A stretch of 64,000 nt of DNA from a bacterium (GTDB lineage: Bacteria; Planctomycetota; Planctomycetia; Planctomycetales; Planctomycetaceae), in the NCBI GenBank assembly GCA_016124895.1, contig WGMU01000033.1, positions 22,827 to 86,826 on the forward strand, read 5' to 3'. The position numbers and the translations under genes were made by a program. Shown in pieces: positions 58,803 to 64,000 of the stretch (the first letter of the stretch is position 1; each line of letters opens with the position of its first letter). The notes beneath the pieces were generated by a model. The model searched no databases, was not told where the DNA came from, and saw only the letters and a list, made by a program, of their open reading frames with translations.

Positions 58803-60263
58803 TCATCCTCCCTCGCTCGACCGGACGCGAAGCTGACCGCTGGCGTGTAGAGTCAGTAGCCGTTCGATCATCCCGGCCAGCTTGAGGAAGTGGCGGCGGG
58901 ACAGCCAGCTCGAATTGTTTCCGGTCGCGAGGCGGCGCAGCACGATAAGATGGCGGGCGATCGACATTTTCTGCAGGAACGAGCCGTCAACCTGGAGTTC
59001 GCGGAACGCCATTGGCCAGTCGCGCGCGGCGTCGGAGCCCGTCAGTTGTCGAAACAGGTGACGCGACAGTTCACGAATGGCGATGCTGTAGTCATCTGAA
59101 TTGATCATGCTCTGTACTCGCTGCAGCGCCAGCGGGCCATTGAGGCGCTCCACGGAACTGAGCTGCTCGTTGCCCCGCCGGAAGAACTGACGCAGCAGCC
59201 AGATGGCTCCGCACACCGCGGCGACCAGATACAGAAGCCGGAAGTAGTACGGTTGCTGCAGCGAACTGAAATAGCCGGTGGCGAGTTCGTTCGGCAGGTT
59301 GGCATCTTCGATCCCTGTCACAAAGTGGTTCGCAAACTCCAGCAGAGTTTCCCGCGGGAGTCTGGAGACGTCATCGAGGCTCGGCGGCTGCCCGGCCATG
59401 TTCGGGGGCAGAAGTTCCGGGCTGAGCTGCAGCCCGCCTCCCTGGATTAAATCACCGTGAACAAGAATCAGAGCCTGTCGCCGCCGCCCCGCACACAGCC
59501 AGTTGACGAGATTGACAGCGAAGATCGAATTGTCTCCATGCAGCAGCATTCCACTGATCAGCAGGCTGTGGTCAGCAATGACGGCCATCCGACCATAGCG
59601 GGAGTCCCGGCTGACCAGCGTTGCAATCAGCGATTTGCCGGAAGGAACTCCTCGCGGTGCCTGCACCCGATTCGGAAGGGCGGCGACTTCGGTTCGTTCG
59701 CCGAGCTGTGGAGACAGAGAGTCGATCCAGCCGCAGCGATTGGCGATCAGTTCCATGACGCCGGCCGTCAGTTCGTGATTGGGATTCAGACGCGTCACTC
59801 GTGGGCAGTCAGAGAAGCCTTCGTACTGCAGACGCGGATCGCTGGCCTGGACCGGCCCCGAGCGGATCGTAAACAGACCGGGAAGCGAAGCATCGAGGTC
59901 AGACGCGGCAAGCAGTGCTCCACCACGCTGAATAAAACTCTGAAGTTGCAGCCGGAGCGCCGTCGGAACGCGTTCGAGATCACCAATCAGAATAATGATG
60001 CTCTCGTCCGGTCGGTTGAGGATGTCGTCTCCGGAACGGGTTACCGCCACGTTGCGCTGCGCGAGCATGAGCTGAAACAGGTCGAGCCGAAACTGCCAGT
60101 CCGGCTGAGAAAGGAACGTCAGCGCATTCTGGTTCAATGCCGGAGCGGCCTGCTGTGCGGCGGTCGGTTGCGGCAGAATCAGAATCAGTGTTACAGCGAG
60201 CGTGGTAACTGCGGCAGCGTAGACGGCTCGCTTTAATTGGAAGCGTTGCGGGCGAACGGTCAT
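58803..60263 (-). CDS. DUF4350-like membrane protein of the MoxR module
   Basis: A 486-residue exported protein with an N-terminal hydrophobic segment (12-33). Residues 45-300 form a Rossmann-like domain (IIILIGDLERVPTAL, ALLAASDLDASLPGL, MAVIADHSLLISGML). A membrane segment follows (about 350-370, LLYLVAAVCGAIWLL), then a helical cytoplasmic tail. This layout is typical of DUF4350 proteins next to MoxR ATPases. The start overlaps the upstream gene by 4 bases. Envelope maintenance is inferred. Confidence 0.75.
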   Translation of the reverse strand: MTVRPQRFQLKRAVYAAAVTTLAVTLILILPQPTAAQQAAPALNQNALTFLSQPDWQFRLDLFQLMLAQRNVAVTRSGDDILNRPDESIIILIGDLERVPTALRLQLQSFIQRGGALLAASDLDASLPGLFTIRSGPVQASDPRLQYEGFSDCPRVTRLNPNHELTAGVMELIANRCGWIDSLSPQLGERTEVAALPNRVQAPRGVPSGKSLIATLVSRDSRYGRMAVIADHSLLISGMLLHGDNSIFAVNLVNWLCAGRRRQALILVHGDLIQGGGLQLSPELLPPNMAGQPPSLDDVSRLPRETLLEFANHFVTGIEDANLPNELATGYFSSLQQPYYFRLLYLVAAVCGAIWLLRQFFRRGNEQLSSVERLNGPLALQRVQSMINSDDYSIAIRELSRHLFRQLTGSDAARDWPMAFRELQVDGSFLQKMSIARHLIVLRRLATGNNSSWLSRRHFLKLAGMIERLLTLHASGQLRVRSSEGG

Positions 60264-62275
60264 GGTTTGCTACACTGCTTCAGAGCGGCGTGTGCCGCAG
60301 CGAGCTGTTCAGGCGATGGTTCGGGGGCGGACGCGTAACGAGCCTGCTCGTATATCACTGCCAGCGATCTCAGTTCAGTGGCGAGCTGCGGCTTCTTTGT
60401 TGTCAGTTGTCGCACGGCTCGCGAGTGATGCCACCAGTCCTCGCTGCCACACTTCGACTGACGGATCAGCTCATGAAACGCGTGAATCAGACGTTCTCGC
60501 TCGGTTGCATTGCGTCTGAGCTGCTGCATCGCGGCGTTTGCTTCCGTGGCTGGATTGACTGTGCTGATTCGGCGACGCAGATACCACCAGGTGCCGCCAC
60601 CGAGCAACAATAGTAATGCCGCCCAGACTGCACTCGCTGAGGTGTTGTCATTTCCGGAGCTGATGAGTCGTGTCGAACCCGAGCCGGCTGGTTGTGAACG
60701 ACTTCGTTCGGGCAGTTGGGCAATCCAGTCATTTACCGACGCTGCCCAGCCCTGTACACCGCGATCCGCCGTGTCCTGGCGTTCGGGCAATCGGCGAACA
60801 GACCATTCGGTATCGGACTCCTGGGCGGACAGCTCGGTGACGGTCTCCATTGTCGCCGCTGCGGCGCTCTGGACGACATCTGCGAGTTTGCTGGTCAACC
60901 CGTTGGAAAGTCCAAAGCCGGATTCGTCCCGGTTCTCTGAGTCAGACAGCGGGGAACTCGAATGCCGGGAAGCCTCCTGGCGAGCGACCTCCGCAATGCG
61001 CTGCAGTTTCTGCCAGACGGGTTGATTGCTGCTGCTGATTTCAGCCAGACGTGTCGAACGATCAGTCAAGGCTCCCGTGCGGGCAGTCTGGTCATCACTG
61101 CGATCGTTTGCTGCTGGCCTCTCATTCGGTGAAACCCTCGACGCTGACCGTTGCTCATCCGGATGATTCCGACGCTGCACGCGGCCAGTGTTAATAGGCG
61201 AATTCGGAAAAGCCTCCGTGCCATCAGGAAAGACCGAACCGCCTCCGGCAGTCCCTTTCGAACGTGGTGATCGGCGAACGTCCGAAGGAAATCCGATCCC
61301 GCTCTTCTCCCTCTGCCCGGTTCGACGAGCGTCGTCAGCATATTCCGGATTGCCTCCCCCAGTTCGCTCTGTCTGGTCTGGACGATTGCTTGCAGAGTTC
61401 GGCAGTTGGTTTGAGGTCGTGTCCGGAACGCCTGTTCGTTCAGAGCGTGTTGATGAAGGTATCTCCGGCTCCGGGGCGATGCCTAGAGCGCGGCGCAGCA
61501 GATTCTGGCGAGCGGAATGCCGGGACTGGGCATCTCTGCCGTTCAGGCCGCTTTCGCCAGAGGGAAACCTGCCAGAGCGATCTGCTCTCTCGATCTCACC
61601 ACCGGGCAGCTGAGCCTGGTCTGTTCGCAGACGATTCCCAGAACCTGACTCGCCGTTTCGCATCTGGTTGAGCGATGGCGAACTTCCATCTGAAGACAGT
61701 CTGCTGCGAGGTGACGCCGCGTTTGAGTTTCGAGGAGTCGCTCCGCTGCGACCATTTGCTGCTGGCTCGCTCAGCGAACGCATCAGCTCATGAATCTGCC
61801 GCAGGTCATCAGGGCTGAGGTTGTCCTGCGAGAGTAGATCGCTCAGACGCTCCATCTGACGGGTTTCGTTTTCTGGATTGCGTGAGAGTCCGTCTGGCGG
61901 CTGCCGGCCAGTCCCGGCGTTTTCCGGCAGCGACTGCGGAGTCATCTGCTGCAACAGTTCGAGTAGCTGCGGCGAAAGCCTGGGTGGCTTCGACTCCGAC
62001 TGTTGCGGACGAATGCGGCTGGAATTCCCGGCATCTGCGGGAGCAATCCCCAGTGCCCGGAGCAGCTCTGTTCGCTCCCGCAGCCGCGTCAGAGTTCCGG
62101 TATCAGTCGGCAACAGGCGGTGTGAATTCTCCACATCTGGAACGCTCGAACCGGCAGCACCTGGCAAATCCGATTGAGCCAGTGCTGGCAGAGCTGTCAG
62201 GGTCAGGATTGCAGCGAGGCAGTTTCGGGCAACCAGAGGGCAGAGAAGTGGGCGACTGACAATCATCTGAGTCAT
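60260..62275 (-). CDS. Exported low-complexity protein with DUF4129-like C-terminus
   Basis: A 671-residue protein with a signal peptide (cleaved near PALAQ). A 500-residue region is Ser/Arg/Pro/Asn/Gln-rich, probably disordered, and contains a repeated motif LLRALGIAP / LLRRALGIAP (near residues 72 and 260). A membrane segment (about 550-570, SASAVWAALLLLLGGGTWWYL) is followed by a DUF4129-type helical end (ATERERLIHAFHELIRQ, AVIYEQARYA). It overlaps the DUF4350-like gene and is the first gene of the MoxR module. Confidence 0.72.
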   Translation of the reverse strand: MTQMIVSRPLLCPLVARNCLAAILTLTALPALAQSDLPGAAGSSVPDVENSHRLLPTDTGTLTRLRERTELLRALGIAPADAGNSSRIRPQQSESKPPRLSPQLLELLQQMTPQSLPENAGTGRQPPDGLSRNPENETRQMERLSDLLSQDNLSPDDLRQIHELMRSLSEPAANGRSGATPRNSNAASPRSRLSSDGSSPSLNQMRNGESGSGNRLRTDQAQLPGGEIERADRSGRFPSGESGLNGRDAQSRHSARQNLLRRALGIAPEPEIPSSTRSERTGVPDTTSNQLPNSASNRPDQTERTGGGNPEYADDARRTGQREKSGIGFPSDVRRSPRSKGTAGGGSVFPDGTEAFPNSPINTGRVQRRNHPDEQRSASRVSPNERPAANDRSDDQTARTGALTDRSTRLAEISSSNQPVWQKLQRIAEVARQEASRHSSSPLSDSENRDESGFGLSNGLTSKLADVVQSAAAATMETVTELSAQESDTEWSVRRLPERQDTADRGVQGWAASVNDWIAQLPERSRSQPAGSGSTRLISSGNDNTSASAVWAALLLLLGGGTWWYLRRRISTVNPATEANAAMQQLRRNATERERLIHAFHELIRQSKCGSEDWWHHSRAVRQLTTKKPQLATELRSLAVIYEQARYASAPEPSPEQLAAAHAALKQCSKP

Positions 62276-62359
62276 GGCTCACGACCTGCTGGAGATGGGG
62301 GGCAAACAGTTACTGGATAGTACGAAGAGGCTGACAAACAACTGGTGGGAAGAAGTCAT

Positions 62360-62566
62360 TCAGGCAACGGGTTCGTACTGCATCTGGAAGCAGATGACGG
62401 CAGCGGTCATTGTTGTCATGGCATCCAGGGTGGTGCCCTTGCAATCATAACGAACACGCATACGACGAAATCCCCTGATCCAACTGACGGTGCGTTTGAC
62501 GGCCCAGCCAATCCTCAACAGCGCAGCCAGGACGCGACATGCCTTTGTGGACAGCCACGCGCTCAT
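62360..62566 (-). pseudogene. IS5-family transposase C-terminal remnant
   Basis: A 68-codon frame gives the end of an IS5-type transposase: WAVKRTVSWIRGFRRMRVRY then TTLDAMTTMTAAVICF. In active enzymes the same place reads xVVERTxxW, whose Glu is the third catalytic acid; here it is Lys. With the N-terminal two thirds missing, the copy is inactive. It runs into the end of the HicB gene. Confidence 0.7.
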
Positions 62567-62781
62567 GGGGTGACTGAAAAGGAAAAGAAGTCGGCAGTTT
62601 GCGGAACCGGTTCGCCGTTCTCGACTCGATCTGCCAGGACGCGAAGAGCGAGAGCCTTCACACGCGCCACCGCCGCATCCCGCGAGTCGCCGTAGGCCAT
62701 GGCGCCAGGCAGATCAGGAATCTCAGCAATCCACCGACCGTCGTCTTCCAGTTCCGTATCGATTCTGTGATTGACAGCCAT
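62563..62781 (-). CDS. hicB: HicB-family antitoxin without visible HicA
   Basis: A 72-residue protein from the ATG at 62781: EDDGRWIAEIPDLPGAMAYGDSRDAAVARVKALALRV is the HicB domain, read here in two parts. The family binds and neutralises the mRNA interferase HicA. No HicA-like frame is seen upstream or downstream, and the IS5-type remnant begins right at its stop codon. It is probably an orphan antitoxin or the remains of a broken module. Confidence 0.75.
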   Translation of the reverse strand: MAVNHRIDTELEDDGRWIAEIPDLPGAMAYGDSRDAAVARVKALALRVLADRVENGEPVPQTADFFSFSVTP

Positions 62782-62979
62782 CTCGACAGTACCCCAAACG
62801 GAAGAACCCAGAACCGCCCTTCGACAAAACAAACAGACCCGTCGAGCCTGGCGGGCGATTCTAAAGGCAGAGCCCACGTTCAATGAAGTGGGAAGGCGTT
62901 CCTGGCGACCGACTCAATCTTCTGATGGGCGACATTGCCGGCGAGTAGTGTGCTGTTTCCAACGTAAACACTGTCGGAA

Positions 62980-63237
62980 TTAACCGCCAATCAGTCGGTC
63001 GTATTCCGAATGGTCGCCGATCCAGAACCGGAGCAGGCTGTCGTCAACTTCGACGGCGAGGGCTCGGTGCTACAGGCCGACGCGAGCGGATCGGAATCGT
63101 CCGGCTTTCTTGAAATGCAGCGACGGATGAGCCGGGTCTGCCTGCAGCAGCGCAAAGTTCCTGTCAGCCAGCTCCTGAATCGCGGCTGGGAGAGCTTCGT
63201 AACACTTCCAGAAACCTGGACTCGCGAGGTGGCTCAT
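62980..63237 (-). pseudogene. ParE/RelE-type toxin interrupted by an amber codon
   Basis: An 85-codon frame from ATG 63237 to TAA 62980 reads like a RelE/ParE-fold toxin: SPGFWKCYEALPAAIQELAD, HPSLHFKKAGRFRSARVGL, then an in-frame TAG (63070-63072), then HRALAVEVDD and FWIGDHSEYDRLIGG. Both sides of the stop are family-like and in one frame, so one base change explains the loss. The ATG overlaps the antitoxin stop (ATGA), as in intact modules. Unless the stop is suppressed, the product is inactive. Confidence 0.8.
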
Positions 63238-63431
63238 AGCTCCGTCGACTTGCCAGCTCGGTGCTCGGCGCTGGCGTCGTCAGCCAGTTGATCAAGCCGG
63301 CCCGCCGCGACATCTCTGTCGAACTGCTCGTCCCACTTCTCTGCGTCAAAGGCGTGGAACCATTCACGGAACGCCGAGAGCTGATCGGGAGGCAGTTCCG
63401 AGACTGTCTTTTCGAGTTGCTGGAGTGTCAT
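63234..63431 (-). CDS. Small antitoxin of the RelE/ParE-type module
   Basis: A 65-residue acidic protein: TVSELPPDQLSAFREWFHAFD, then EKWDEQFDRDVAAGRLDQLAD and an ending HRAGKSTEL. This is a recurring antitoxin type coupled to RelE/ParE-like toxins in planctomycetes and cyanobacteria. It is upstream of, and overlaps, the broken toxin gene. With the toxin inactivated, the antitoxin may no longer be under selection. Binding to DNA or toxin is inferred from the family. Confidence 0.8.
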   Translation of the reverse strand: MTLQQLEKTVSELPPDQLSAFREWFHAFDAEKWDEQFDRDVAAGRLDQLADDASAEHRAGKSTEL

Positions 63432-63888
63432 TCCTGAGTCTCACCGCGTTCTCGTTACAGGAAGCTCTGCCGGGCCTGCGGGAATCATGGCCAAAGCTGC
63501 CCCGTCGCCGAAGCAAATTCATCGAGCCCGCCCGAGTTTACAGAATTGGGTCAGCCACGATTGCACGCAAACCCAGTCGAACAGCGACAAGAGGCAACAG
63601 GAAAACGTCGAGCGATCAGCCGGCGGAAATGCCGTTACATCCTCTATTCTGCAGGCCGATTGGCGATCAACTGGAGTTGCCCCACTTAGTCGACGGATGA
63701 TTCGTCTTGTGCAGACTCGGTAAAGCGATCGACGTTTGGCTTGTCAACGATAGTGGAGAAGTAACTGCCCCAGGCGAAACCCACCAAGAAACTATACAAG
63801 CCGGTAGCGGGTGTTGCGTGCTGGCGACCGTTTGTCAAAGTCGGCGGCGGCGGATCAAATCGGTTCATCCGGTAAGTCGGGGCTGTGT
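63432..63888. other. Gene-free stretch between TA module and transposase
   Basis: Open frames here (both strands) show no motifs, ribosome sites or family features. Probably decayed mobile-element DNA. Confidence 0.4.
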
Positions 63889-64000
63889 TTATCCAATGAG
63901 TGATTTGTGCGTGGTGTGGAGTGAGAGGATTCGGAGTTTGAAGAGTTCGAGGTCGCGGTAGCCGAAGGCCTGGCGCTGGAGCAGTTTGAGTTTGTTGTTG
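63889..64000 (-). CDS. ISL3-type transposase, C-terminal end (continues beyond window)
   Basis: The minus strand from the window edge reads NNKLKLLQRQAFGYRDLELF then KLRILSLHTTHKSLIG and stop. The NNK-x-K-x(2)-QRQAFGYRD...F-x-LRI pattern is the C-terminal end of ISL3-family transposases. Only 36 residues are in the window, so completeness cannot be judged. Confidence 0.7.
   Translation of the reverse strand, partial: NNKLKLLQRQAFGYRDLELFKLRILSLHTTHKSLIG

Noticed and set aside
63425..63868. Short open frames between the antitoxin and the transposase end
   Set aside because: They lack ribosome sites and any family feature; probably decayed DNA.

Overview
The window looks like chromosomal DNA of a planctomycete. 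Evidence: high GC, a type IV pilin-like DUF1559 protein, a DUF1501 protein, a DUF1580-type helix-turn-helix protein, two secreted formylglycine sulfatases, membrane-anchored envelope genes and a DUF4254 gene. No rRNA, complete tRNA or CRISPR array was seen, and the species cannot be named from this sequence alone.

Bases 1-12.7 kb look like the right part of an integrative genomic island. It starts with the catalytic half of a tyrosine integrase, two small DNA-binding proteins and a structured-RNA stretch that may be a group II intron remnant. Next, on the minus strand, comes a tightly coupled defence cluster: hsdR, a nuclease-RAMA gene, hsdM, hsdS, DUF3800, a free copy of the HsdS tail, a HipA-like kinase and DUF3037. 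From the nuclease-RAMA gene onward, neighbouring reading frames overlap by 1-8 bases. The island seems to end at 12687-12728 in the 3' half of a tRNA-Pro(TGG), probably attR. From 12.7 to 14.9 kb there are further tRNA-end scars, a serine hydrolase gene and a truncated integrase that abuts a sulfatase stop codon.

Bases 14.9-29.9 kb are mostly core-like: sulfatase, a TctC-TctB fusion with TctA, a trypsin-like protein that has apparently lost its catalytic serine, a KduD-like dehydrogenase, a second sulfatase, an HDOD-GGDEF protein, a hemolysin III homologue and a large TPR metallopeptidase. Bases 30-37 kb hold a co-directional signalling and transport set: a hybrid phosphorelay kinase, a receiver-RsbW-like ATPase protein and an ABC-2 transporter pair. 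At 37-43.5 kb are a DNA methyltransferase fused to a GIY-YIG domain, a DUF1501 gene frameshifted by an 8-bp tandem duplication, moaD, and a DUF1559/lipoprotein pair.

Bases 43.9-54.2 kb form an envelope or glycan locus: SDR, MsbA-like ABC exporter, SAM methyltransferase, three GT4-type glycosyltransferases, DUF4254, a GT9 heptosyltransferase-like enzyme and a radical SAM/SPASM protein. Bases 54.6-62.3 kb carry a lipoprotein, a small conserved protein, xerC-like recombinase and a MoxR-DUF4350-DUF4129-like module. The right end (62.3-64 kb) is a graveyard of mobile and toxin-antitoxin genes: an IS5-type remnant, a solitary HicB, an antitoxin with an amber-interrupted toxin, and the C-terminus of an ISL3-type transposase running off the window.

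Two diverged copies of a ~93-bp double-palindromic repeat (16.4 and 39.1 kb, opposite orientation) suggest a dispersed repeat family. All functional calls come from reading motifs by eye; no database search was run.
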